The notes below the pieces were generated by a model. It made no database searches, was not told where the DNA came from, and was given only the letters and a program-made list of their open reading frames with translations. Made by a program: the position numbers and the translations under genes. From positions 1 to 48,077 of the forward strand of contig JAHBVU010000024.1 of NCBI GenBank assembly GCA_019637315.1: 48,077 bases of DNA. Reading direction: 5' to 3'. The DNA comes from Gemmatimonadales bacterium (GTDB lineage Bacteria; Gemmatimonadota; Gemmatimonadetes; Gemmatimonadales; GWC2-71-9). Shown one piece after another: positions 36,264-44,263 of the stretch (the first letter of the stretch is position 1; each line of letters begins with the position of its first letter).

Positions 36264-37534
36264 TTACTCGCCGCCGCCGGCCGCCTCGATCAGCCGCAGG
36301 GCTGGCTCGCTCACGAAGATCGGTGCGTGAAAGCGTCGGCCCCAGGACAACGGGGTGACGTCACGATAGTCGTGACGGGTGGGGTCGCCATGGCCCGGGT
36401 GCAGCCGCTTCCAGATCGAGGCCCGAACGTTAGGCTCCGCACCGTACTGCAGCAGGAGTTCCGTGAAGGGCGCGGTGTAGGGTCCGCGCTTGCCATAATT
36501 CATCCAGAAGTTGGGCTGCGATACGACCGTATTGAACAGCGGCGTGTATCCCCCGAAACCGCTCGCCCCGACCGCGGCCCGCGCGTTCGGATCCGCCCCG
36601 GCCTCGAGGAGCCACCGGGCAATTTCCAGCTCGTCATAGTCGACGCACATGTGAAGCAGCGTCGTCCCGCCCAGGGGAGTGCCGACCGTGGCGTCGAGCG
36701 GATCACGACACCCCATCTCCGCCGGGTAGATCTCGCGGTGCGTGAAGGTGCGACTCAGAAGATTCGGATCGCTCCGCAGGTGGCGCTCGAGCAGATCGAT
36801 CCGTCCCCGATGCAACGCCATGACCGGCGTGTCGGGGTACTCCAAACCGTGCTCTTCATACAGGCGCAGAATCGCATGCTTTGCCGCAGGCTTGCGACTG
36901 TCCGTTTCGAGCACGACGCTCACCGGCGCCAGGAGAGTCCCGGTGCTGTCCCTCACCTGCGCACCAAGGCTGAGCAGCAGCGCCGTACCCTCGGCGCTCA
37001 ACGTGTATGCTGGCCCGCCGAGTGCATCCATTGGGACTGGCGGTCGGCCGCTCAACTCATACAGCATCCGCGCGGTGCCGACCTGACCCTGCAGTGCCGC
37101 CCGATCGACCGCCGATGCGAAGTCGGTGGCGCCGAGTGCCACGAGATCCCGGATGATGCGATCGCGGCCGAGGTTGGCGGCGTAGGTCATCGGCGGACCC
37201 CAGTTACTGTCTGCACGAATCAGAACCTGCTCGGTGAGCAGATGCGGGTTGCGCCCGATCAGAGTTCGAACGGCCTCCGCGTCATCGTTCCAGATTGCGG
37301 TCGCCATCCCGACCGCTTGGCCAGCCTGGGCCAACTGGAGGCCTGGTACCAGCGAGCGATTACAAGCTGCGCATCGGCCAGCTTGGCCTCGGAAGGGGCG
37401 ATGGGATCCGGATGGAACTCCTTGAACGCCTCGTGTGCCGCAGCGTCTCCGTCTCGATAGGAGCGGAGCAGGTCCTTGGCTTGATGCTTGAGCTGGTCGA
37501 GATCGGGTCGAACGGGCAGGCGACGGACGGGCAC
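36264..37534 (-). pseudogene. Ankyrin-repeat protein gene interrupted by a frameshift
   Basis: Two overlapping frames make one gene. The 5' part starts with GTG at 37534 after a strong AAGGAGG, and encodes 'RPDLDQLKHQAKDLLRSYRDGD...LADAQLVIARWYQASSWPRLA'. The 3' part in another frame continues 'QAVGMATAIWNDDAEAVRTLIGRNPHLL' and then ankyrin-like repeats ('GGTTLLHMCVDYDELEIARWLLEAGADPNARA', 'PFTELLLQYGAEPNV') to the stop at 36264. The switch falls near 37315-37322, where adding one base would give a continuous 423-residue protein of a common family. Either a real 1-bp deletion or a sequencing error. Downstream residues remain well conserved, so any inactivation is recent. Confidence 0.82.
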
Positions 37535-37761
37535 GGCAAACCTCCTTGGTACGCCCGGAGTCCGCTGGGTCGGGCAAAGGAGGGCACGAAGGAACCGGCC
37601 TCAGGTCATGCGTCGGGTGGACTCGGTCCTTCCCGCGGACGGGAGGCGCCCCGCGCGCCTGTCCGAGAAGGTACGCGACCGGTCCGATCAGCCGCAAGAT
37701 TCCGCCGACCGGGCTGGGTCTCGCCCACACCTGGCCGCCCTACTCGTTACGGTGGCCGGTC

Positions 37762-37803
37762 TTGCGTCCGGGGCACCGTTCTTGCATTTTTATGCACTAT
37801 GCA
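37762..37803 (+). promoter_or_regulatory. ARG box and start-site promoter of the arginine operon
   Basis: TGCAT-TTTT-ATGCA (37783-37796) is a perfect inverted repeat. The 18 bp CTTGCATTTTTATGCACT (37781-37798) match about 15 positions of the reverse complement of the Bacillus ArgR/AhrC operator as I recall it. It abuts the argG ATG at 37799, and ATGCA recurs at 37799-37803 as a further half-site. TTGCGT (37762-37767) and CATTTT (37785-37790), 17 bp apart, would start transcription at or next to the ATG, implying a leaderless or near-leaderless mRNA. ArgR bound here would block the promoter. Confidence 0.72.
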
Positions 37804-38998
37804 AAAAACCATCGCCCTCGCCTTCTCCGGCGGTCTCGATACCAGCTACTGCGTTCCCCGGCTCGCCGAGCAGGGCTACGCCGTTCACACCGTCTACGTC
37901 AACACCGGCGGCACCTCGGCGGCGGATCTGGCGGCAATTCGCAAGCAGGCCGAAGCGGTCGGCGCGGTCTCGCATCACGAGGTGGATGCCCGCCAGCCGG
38001 TGTTCGATCGGTTCGTCCGGTACCTGATTCAGGGCAACGTCCTCCGGGGCGAGGTCTACCCCTTGAGCGTGTCGGCCGAGCGGACCCAGCAGGCCCTCTC
38101 GGTCATCGAGACGGCTCGGAAAATCGGTGCAACCGCGATTGCCCACGGCTCGACCGGCGCCGGCAACGACCAGGTCCGGTTCGACATCGCGATTCGAGTC
38201 CTGGCGCCCGAGATGGCCATCGTGACCCCGATCCGGGACGAGTCGCTCACCCGCGATGCCGCGATTGCCTATCTCGAGGCCCGCAAGCTGCCGGTGCCAC
38301 CCAAGGCGGGCGCTTTCAGCATCAACAAAGGTCTCTGGGGTACCACCTGGGGCGGGGGCTGGACCCACGATACCTGGGCCGCGCCGCCTGCGGAGCTGCT
38401 GGACCCGCCCGCCGATGCGCCGGCGCCGGTCGATGCTGTGATCGGCTGGAAAGAGGGCGTGCCCGTATCGATCGACGGTAAGGAGTACGCGGGTGCCGAC
38501 CTGATCGCGGCGATCAGCGAGTACACCGAGCGCTACGGCATCGGCCACAACATCCACGTGGGCGAGACGGCGCTGGGCATCAAGGGCCGGATCGGCTTCG
38601 AAGCCGGCGCAGCATTGCTGCTGATCACCGCGCATCGCGAGCTCGAGAAGTTGGTGCTCACCAAGTGGCAGACCTACTGGAAGGATCACCTGTCGCGCTT
38701 CTATGGTGACCGGCTCCACGAGGGTCACTATTTCGACCCTGCGCTTCGGGACATCGAAGCGCTGATCAGCAGTTCGCAGCAGCGGGTGACCGGTGAGACC
38801 CGCGTTCGCCTGGCGCCAGGTCGGTTCATGGTGACGGGAACGCGAAGCCCCTTCTCGCTGATGGACAAGTCCGTCGCGACCTATGGCGAAGAGAACCGGC
38901 TCTGGACCGGTGATGAGGCACGGGCCTTCGCGCGCATCGGCGCGATCCCGTCGCTGTTGGCGGCCAAGGTGGCCGAGAAGAATTCGGAGCGGAGGTAG
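37799..38998 (+). CDS. argG: Argininosuccinate synthase
   Basis: A 399-residue enzyme joining citrulline and aspartate with ATP, the penultimate step to arginine. 'ALAFSGGLDTSYC' at residues 7-18 is the PP-loop for ATP, and 'AHGSTGAGNDQVRFD' the citrulline/aspartate-binding block; 'AFSINKGLWGTTWGGGW' and 'IGHNIHVGETALGIKGRIGFEAGAALLLITAHRELEKLVLTKWQ' complete the family pattern. ATG at 37799 puts the PP-loop at its normal distance; no Shine-Dalgarno can fit because an ARG box ends at 37798. First gene of a nine-gene operon; a frame extension upstream lies outside the conserved protein. Confidence 0.95.
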   Translation: MQKTIALAFSGGLDTSYCVPRLAEQGYAVHTVYVNTGGTSAADLAAIRKQAEAVGAVSHHEVDARQPVFDRFVRYLIQGNVLRGEVYPLSVSAERTQQALSVIETARKIGATAIAHGSTGAGNDQVRFDIAIRVLAPEMAIVTPIRDESLTRDAAIAYLEARKLPVPPKAGAFSINKGLWGTTWGGGWTHDTWAAPPAELLDPPADAPAPVDAVIGWKEGVPVSIDGKEYAGADLIAAISEYTERYGIGHNIHVGETALGIKGRIGFEAGAALLLITAHRELEKLVLTKWQTYWKDHLSRFYGDRLHEGHYFDPALRDIEALISSSQQRVTGETRVRLAPGRFMVTGTRSPFSLMDKSVATYGEENRLWTGDEARAFARIGAIPSLLAAKVAEKNSERR

Positions 38999-39002
38999 GA
39001 AC

Positions 39003-40091
39003 GTGGTACGCACGACACGGGTTCGGCTCGATCGGATTTCGTCCGCAACCAAGAACGCGCGGCTCAACACCGACGTGATCCTGGGCGACGAGATCCGCGC
39101 CGAGGAGGGGCAGATTCTGGCGGTTCGGATTCTGTCCGATAAGTCGAGCTACAACACGGTCGAGGATGTCTCGGGCCGGATGGTGTCACTCCGCGCTGGA
39201 GATATCCTGGCCGGCGTGCTGGGCTCGCGGCGCGCGCTCCGCGGCTACGCGGGTGAGGTGCCGGCCACCGTGGCGGTGGGCGATACGATCAACGTGCTGA
39301 ACTTGGGCGGTATTCTCGGTCGCTGCACCTCGGTCAACCCCGACATCGGCCCGCCGTTCGACGCCGAAGTGCTTGGTGCGGTGCTGACCTTCCCCGATCT
39401 CGGCGATCGGGTCGGCCGTCCGGCCTCGATTCGGGATGGGGCGGTCGCAATGCCGTCGCACGTCGATCCGTCGACGCCGATCGTGTACGTCGTGGGCACC
39501 TGCATGAACGCCGGCAAGACCGTGGCGGCCACCGAGCTCGTCCGCGGCCTGGCTCGGCGCGGTCTCAAGGTCGGCGCCGTCAAGCTGACCGGCGTGTCGC
39601 TGATGCGTGACACCCTCTCGATGCTCGACGCGGGCGCGATTGCTGCGCTAGCGTTCAACGATGCCGGTATTGCGAGCACCCATGCCGGCCCCGAGACGGT
39701 GACCGTGGCCAAGGGGCTGCTGGGCCGGTTGGCGAGTCGGCATTCCGGGTCACCGGATGTCATCGTGGCCGAGCTGGGCGACGGCATCCTGGGCGAGTAC
39801 GGCGTTCAGGACATCCTGCTCGACGCCGAGTTGATGAGCGTCGGTGCCGCCCACGTGATGGCTGCTCCCGATCCGGTGGCCTGCTGGGGTGCGGTCGAGC
39901 TCTATCGGAACCGGTTCAATCTCTCGATCACGGCCTTTACCGGCCCCGCGACCGACAATCAGGTTGGCCGCGACTTCATCACCAACTCGCTGGGCCTGCC
40001 ATCGTTCAACGCGTTGCGCAATGCCGCCGGGCTGGTCGATGCGGTCGAGCCTGCGGTGCGCTCGTGGATGAGCAAGCGGGGAGCGGCGTAG
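39003..40091 (+). CDS. P-loop protein of unknown function in the arginine operon (candidate glutamate N-acyltransferase)
   Basis: A 362-residue cytoplasmic protein, GTG start with GGAGG 7 bp upstream, 4 bp after argG and overlapping argC by one base. Residues 1-155 are a beta-rich domain ('ALRGYAGEVPATVAVGDTINVLNLGGILGRCTS'). Residues 160-362 are a BioD/MobB-like P-loop domain with 'GTCMNAGKT' (165-173), 'VGAVKLTGVSLMRDTLSMLDAGA' and 'DVIVAELGDGILGEYGV'; the layout recalls DUF1611 proteins, one of which (DgcN) has been reported as a D-glutamate N-acetyltransferase. No ArgA, ArgJ or GNAT gene is in the operon, so this gene may supply the missing acylation of glutamate. That role is inference; a GTPase or kinase role is the main alternative. 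Confidence 0.6.
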   Translation: MVRTTRVRLDRISSATKNARLNTDVILGDEIRAEEGQILAVRILSDKSSYNTVEDVSGRMVSLRAGDILAGVLGSRRALRGYAGEVPATVAVGDTINVLNLGGILGRCTSVNPDIGPPFDAEVLGAVLTFPDLGDRVGRPASIRDGAVAMPSHVDPSTPIVYVVGTCMNAGKTVAATELVRGLARRGLKVGAVKLTGVSLMRDTLSMLDAGAIAALAFNDAGIASTHAGPETVTVAKGLLGRLASRHSGSPDVIVAELGDGILGEYGVQDILLDAELMSVGAAHVMAAPDPVACWGAVELYRNRFNLSITAFTGPATDNQVGRDFITNSLGLPSFNALRNAAGLVDAVEPAVRSWMSKRGAA

Positions 40092-41119
40092 TGAAAGTCG
40101 CGGTGATTGGCGGCGCCGGCTACGCAGGCGGTGAGCTGCTGCGGCTGCTGTTCCAGCATCCGGAAGTCTCGGAGATCAAGGCAACCAGCCGGAGCCAGGC
40201 GGGTAAGCCGGTCGGCGACGTGCATCCGGGCCTGGCGGCGTATCCCGACGTTCGCTTTACGGGCGAAACCCCGGGTGAGGCGGCCAAAGGCGCAGATGCG
40301 GTCTTCCTGTCGCTCGAGCACGGCGAGTCGTCCAAGCTGATGGGCGAGATCGTCGACGCCGGCCCCGGGCTGATTGTCGACCTTGCGGCGGATTTCCGGA
40401 TTCAGGACGGCCGACTCTACGAGACCTACTACGGCGCGCATCCCGCGCCCGAGCTGGTCCATCGATTTGCCTACGGTCTGGCCGATGTCCGCCGGCAGGA
40501 ACTTCGGGGTGCCAAGGCCATTGCGGCTCCCGGCTGCTTTGCAACGGCTGCCCAGCTTGCGCTGTGGACCCTCAAAGGGGCCCCGTTGGCTGGTGAGCCG
40601 GCGGTGTACGCGATTACCGGTTCGAGCGGCGCAGGGGTGCACCCGAAGCCGACCACGCATCATCCGGCCCGGGCGCACAACGTCTTTGCCTACTCCGTGC
40701 TCAGTCACCGGCACGAGGCGGAGATCGCCGAACAGTGGCGGCAATGGACCGGCAAGACGGGCGCGACGCCCCGCCTGCTGACCCACTCCGGCCCGTTCGT
40801 GCGCGGCATCTACGCAACCGTCCATGCGCGGCTGACAGAGCCCGCCGCGGAGGCAGTCAAGGCTGTTGCGACCGCGCTGGGTGCAGGCAGCCCTTTCGTG
40901 CGGGTCACCTCCGCGCCGCCGCAGCTGACCCACATCGTGGGCACCAACGACGCGCTGATCCATGTGACAGCCTCGCCCGATGGGCATGAGGTGGCGGTCA
41001 CGGTGGCGATCGATAATCTCGTCAAGGGTGCGGGCGGGCAGGGTGTCCAGGCCATGAACCTGGCCCTGGGCCTCGACGAGACTGCGGGGCTGCGCATCGC
41101 GCCGGCCTATCCGATCTGA
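40091..41119 (+). CDS. argC: N-acyl-gamma-glutamyl-phosphate reductase
   Basis: A 342-residue NADPH-dependent reductase making the N-acylglutamate semialdehyde. 'VAVIGGAGYAGGELLRLL' is the nucleotide-binding loop, Cys149 in 'APGCFATA' the catalytic cysteine (most family members have PGCYPT), and 'GSSGAGVHPKPTTHHPARAHNVFAYSVLSHRHEAEI' the conserved block with the active-site histidines. GTG start overlaps the stop of the upstream P-loop gene by one base. If the operon uses succinylated substrates, the acyl-binding pocket should differ from acetyl-type ArgC; the altered CFAT motif may reflect this but is not proof. Confidence 0.93.
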   Translation: MKVAVIGGAGYAGGELLRLLFQHPEVSEIKATSRSQAGKPVGDVHPGLAAYPDVRFTGETPGEAAKGADAVFLSLEHGESSKLMGEIVDAGPGLIVDLAADFRIQDGRLYETYYGAHPAPELVHRFAYGLADVRRQELRGAKAIAAPGCFATAAQLALWTLKGAPLAGEPAVYAITGSSGAGVHPKPTTHHPARAHNVFAYSVLSHRHEAEIAEQWRQWTGKTGATPRLLTHSGPFVRGIYATVHARLTEPAAEAVKAVATALGAGSPFVRVTSAPPQLTHIVGTNDALIHVTASPDGHEVAVTVAIDNLVKGAGGQGVQAMNLALGLDETAGLRIAPAYPI

Positions 41120-41166
41120 AGGATCCCGGGTCGCACCTGGGCGGCCCCGAACATGAAAGCGAGCCG

Positions 41167-42318
41167 ATGAGTACATCGAATACCGGTGCGTGGCTGCCGG
41201 TCTATGCGCAGTTTCCGCTTCGCGCCGAGTCGGGTCAGGGCTCCTGGCTGATCGATGACAAGGGCGAGAAGTGGCTCGACGCCTACGGTGGTCACGCCGT
41301 GGCGTCGACCGGCCACTGTCATCCGGCGGTGGTCAAGGCGATTGCAGACCAGGCCGCCAAGCTGATCTTCTACTCGACCGCCATTCCGCATGCAGGTCGT
41401 GAGCAGCTGGCCGAGCGAATCGCGGCGCTCTGCCCTGATCCGCTCAACAAGGTGTTCTTCTGCAATAGCGGCGCGGAGGCCAACGAGAATGCGCTGAGCC
41501 TGGCCCGCAAAGTCACTGGCCGGCAGCGTATCGTCTCGGTGACAGGTGGCTGGCACGGCCGCACGGTTGCCACGCTCGCCGCCACCGATGGCGCCAAGTA
41601 CGAAGAGGGCGCCAAGCGGGCCGGTATGCCGCTGTCCACCAAGGTGCCCTTCAACGACGTCACGGCCATTGGTGCAGCAGTCGATGATTCCGTCGCGGCC
41701 GTGATCGTCGAGCCGGTGCAGGGTCTGGCCGGCGCGCGCGACTGCTCCCCCGATTTCCTGCGGGCGGCCCGGATTGCCTGCGATCGCGAGGGCGCCGTCC
41801 TGATTTTCGACGAGGTGCAGTGCGGCGCTGGTCGCTGCGGAGCCTTCACGGCCGCCGAGGCGTATGAAGTCGTGCCGGATGTCCTGACGCTGGCCAAGGG
41901 GCTCGCGTCGGGAATACCGATCGGCGCCATGGTGGCCACGACGGCCATGACCTCGCGCCTGTCGGTCGGCGATCTGGGCAGCACCTTCGGCGGCGGGCCA
42001 GTCGCCTCGGCCGCTGCGCTTGCCACCATCGACGTGATCGTGAAAGACCGCCTGGTCGAGAACGCCGTCCTGGTGGGCGATCACATCCGGCGCGGCGTCA
42101 GCAAGCTCCCGGGTGTCACGGATGTCATCGGTCGCGGACTCCTGATCGGGATCGTGCTCGATCGGCCGGCCTCCGCTGTGCAGAAGGCACTGTTCGATCT
42201 CAAGGTGCTGACCGGTACCTCGGGTGATCCCTCGATTCTGCGGCTGATGCCGCCGCTTTCGTTCTCACGAGCGGAAGCCAACCTGTTGATTGACGCGTTG
42301 CGTCGGGTCCTGACATGA
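41167..42318 (+). CDS. argD: Acylornithine aminotransferase
   Basis: A 383-residue PLP-dependent class III aminotransferase converting N-acylglutamate semialdehyde to N-acylornithine with glutamate. 'FFCNSGAEANENALSLAR' and 'GGWHGRTVATLAATD' form the PLP-phosphate region, 'LIFDEVQCGAGRCGAF' holds the aspartate that contacts the pyridine nitrogen, and 'TLAKGLASGIPIGAMV' the Schiff-base lysine. ATG at 41167 lies 47 bp after argC, the largest gap in the operon, and overlaps the stop of a five-codon open frame (41153-41170). Its own TGA overlaps the argF' ATG. Confidence 0.93.
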   Translation: MSTSNTGAWLPVYAQFPLRAESGQGSWLIDDKGEKWLDAYGGHAVASTGHCHPAVVKAIADQAAKLIFYSTAIPHAGREQLAERIAALCPDPLNKVFFCNSGAEANENALSLARKVTGRQRIVSVTGGWHGRTVATLAATDGAKYEEGAKRAGMPLSTKVPFNDVTAIGAAVDDSVAAVIVEPVQGLAGARDCSPDFLRAARIACDREGAVLIFDEVQCGAGRCGAFTAAEAYEVVPDVLTLAKGLASGIPIGAMVATTAMTSRLSVGDLGSTFGGGPVASAAALATIDVIVKDRLVENAVLVGDHIRRGVSKLPGVTDVIGRGLLIGIVLDRPASAVQKALFDLKVLTGTSGDPSILRLMPPLSFSRAEANLLIDALRRVLT

Positions 42319-43328
42319 GAAAGCGCGACTTCCTCGCCACCGAGGATCTCGGGAAGGAACATTTCGAGGCCATTCTGGATCTGGCCGCCAAGGTCAAGCG
42401 GGGTGAGGTCACCGGTGGGCTCGAGGGCAAGGTCCTCGCCGCTGCGTTCATGGATCCGAGCTTGCGCACTCGCGCCAGCTTCGAATCGGCGATGTTCAAG
42501 CATGGCGGGCACATGATCGTGCTCGAGCCGGGGCGGAGCAGCTGGGCCTGGGAAACCGAGCGCGGCGCGGTGATGGAGGGCAACACGGTCGAGCACCTCA
42601 TCGAAGCGTCCCGCGTGCTCGGTCGCTACGCTGATGCCATCGGGGTCCGGGTCTTTCCCAAGGGCACCGAGTGGGTCAAGGAGCGTCAGGACCGGGTCAT
42701 CAAGGACTTTGCCGCCTTCAGCGAAAAGCCGGTGATCAACCTCGAATCGGCTCGCCGGCACCCGTGCCAGGGATTGGCCGATGCGCTGACGCTACGGGAA
42801 AAGTTGGGCATTACGCAGAACAAGAAGTTCGTGCTGAGCTGGGCCTGGCACCCGAAAGCGCTGCCGACCGCCGTGCCAGCCAGCGCTGCGATCGCAGCGG
42901 CGCAGTGTGGTATGGATATCACCATCGCTCGGCCGCATGGCTTTGACCTCGATGCCGACGATATGGCCGTGATCTACCAGCAGGCCGCCGCCAACGGCGG
43001 GCGGGTGACGCTGTCACATTCGATGTCGGATGCCCTGGTCGGTGCCGACGCGGTGTATGTCAAGTCGTGGGGCTCACTGCAGCACTACGGCAATCCGGAG
43101 GCAGAGCGCGAGTTCCGCGCCGGGCTGCGCGACTGGCGGATGACCACGGCCGCCACCAAGGCGACCAACGGCGGCAAAGGCATCGTGATGCACTGTCTCC
43201 CGGTGCGCCGCAACGTGGAGATCGACGATGCCGTGCTCGACGGCCCCAACTCGGTCGTGATCGACGAGGCCGAAAATCGCTTGCACGTCCAGCGCGCGCT
43301 GCTGCTGGACTTGATCGGGAGAAAGTAA
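42315..43328 (+). CDS. argF': N-acylornithine carbamoyltransferase, probably N-succinylornithine type
   Basis: A 337-residue transcarbamylase that makes N-acylcitrulline from carbamoyl phosphate. 'MDPSLRTRASFE' is the carbamoyl-phosphate loop; 'SARRHPCQGLADALTLRE' and 'LSWAWHPKALPTAVP' are specific to the N-acetyl/N-succinyl-ornithine branch (Xanthomonas AOTCase, Bacteroides SOTCase), not standard ornithine enzymes. 'HCLPVRRNVEIDDAVLDGPNSVVIDEAENRLH' closes the protein. Trp77 aligns with the AOTCase 80s-loop tryptophan. At position 92, where acetyl enzymes have Glu and succinyl enzymes Pro, Ser or Val, this protein has Val in 'GNTVEHL'. It overlaps argD by 4 bp and argB by one. Confidence 0.9.
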   Translation: MRKRDFLATEDLGKEHFEAILDLAAKVKRGEVTGGLEGKVLAAAFMDPSLRTRASFESAMFKHGGHMIVLEPGRSSWAWETERGAVMEGNTVEHLIEASRVLGRYADAIGVRVFPKGTEWVKERQDRVIKDFAAFSEKPVINLESARRHPCQGLADALTLREKLGITQNKKFVLSWAWHPKALPTAVPASAAIAAAQCGMDITIARPHGFDLDADDMAVIYQQAAANGGRVTLSHSMSDALVGADAVYVKSWGSLQHYGNPEAEREFRAGLRDWRMTTAATKATNGGKGIVMHCLPVRRNVEIDDAVLDGPNSVVIDEAENRLHVQRALLLDLIGRK

Positions 43329-44263
43329 TGCCGCACGACGCTACTCGGCCGCTGGCCGGGCTCAAGGGAACGCTTCGCTACGTTCGCGCCTATCGGGATC
43401 ACGTCTTCGTCGTCAAAGTCGGCGGCGAGGTTGTCGAGGACGCTCATAGCCTCGATCAGGTTGCCCAGCAGCTCGGCCTCTTGTCGAGCCTCGGCATTCG
43501 GATCGTCATTGTCCATGGCGGCGGGCCCCAGGCCACGGCCCTGAGCCGCCGACTCGGCCAGGAGCCTGAGATTGTCGCGGGCCGTCGCGTGACCGACGAC
43601 TCCGCGCTCGAAGTGGCCAAGATGGTCTTCTCGGGCACCGTCAATCTCGATCTCCTCTGTGCGCTCCGGCGGCATGGGGTGCAGGGCGTCGGCTTGAGCG
43701 GCGTCGATGCCGACCTGCTGAGCGCCGTTCGCCGTCCGCCGGTATCGGTCAAGGATGACAGCGGAACGGTGCGCACGGTCGACTACGGCCACGTGGGCGA
43801 CATCGAGTCCGTCGATGGCCGCGTCCTCACCAACCTGCTCGACGGGCGCTTCGTGCCGGTGATCTGCTCACTCGCCGGCGACAAGGACGGTCACGTCTTC
43901 AACGTCAATGCCGATACCGTGGCCGAGCGGATCGCCATCGCGCTCAAGGCACAGAAGCTGATCTTCCTGACCGGCGTGCCCGGCGTGCTCCGCGACCGAA
44001 ATGATCCCGCCTCGCTGGTGACGTTCGCAGATCCGGACGATCTGACGCAGCTGATGGAGTCGGGGGCGCTGGCGGGTGGGATGCGGCCCAAGGTCGAGGC
44101 CTGCATCCGCGCAGCTACCAGCGGTGTCGAACGGACCCATATCATCGACGGTCGTGCTACCGATTCGCTGTTGCAGGAAGTATTCACCGGATCTGGTGCG
44201 GGTACCATGATCGTGGGCAAGAAGGAAAAGGCAACCTACGTCGGGGCCGAACTTGCGGAATGA
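43328..44263 (+). CDS. argB: N-acylglutamate kinase
   Basis: A 311-residue amino-acid kinase that phosphorylates the gamma-carboxyl of N-acylglutamate. 'FVVKVGGEVVED' carries the ATP-phosphate lysine, 'IVIVHGGGPQATALSRRLG' the glycine-rich loop, 'GRRVTDDSALEVAKMVFSGTVN' the acylglutamate-binding block, and 'FNVNADTVAERIAIALKAQKLIFLTGVPGVL' the nucleotide site. ATG at 43328 overlaps the argF' stop (taATG); the longer open frame upstream is a shadow of argF'. The N terminus lacks the extra helix typical of hexameric arginine-inhibited kinases, but inhibition cannot be decided from this. Confidence 0.95.
   Translation: MPHDATRPLAGLKGTLRYVRAYRDHVFVVKVGGEVVEDAHSLDQVAQQLGLLSSLGIRIVIVHGGGPQATALSRRLGQEPEIVAGRRVTDDSALEVAKMVFSGTVNLDLLCALRRHGVQGVGLSGVDADLLSAVRRPPVSVKDDSGTVRTVDYGHVGDIESVDGRVLTNLLDGRFVPVICSLAGDKDGHVFNVNADTVAERIAIALKAQKLIFLTGVPGVLRDRNDPASLVTFADPDDLTQLMESGALAGGMRPKVEACIRAATSGVERTHIIDGRATDSLLQEVFTGSGAGTMIVGKKEKATYVGAELAE

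Noticed and set aside
37535-37761. Possible small gene or riboswitch upstream of argG
   Set aside because: No frame with coding features and no recognisable structured leader; only the ankyrin ribosome-binding site and the argG promoter region could be placed.
37295-37798. N-terminal extension of argG
   Set aside because: It overlaps the ankyrin gene and has no conserved sequence; ArgG begins directly before its PP-loop at 37799.
43067-43327. N-terminal extension of argB
   Set aside because: It lies wholly inside argF' in another frame; the ATG at 43328 gives the standard kinase length and start.
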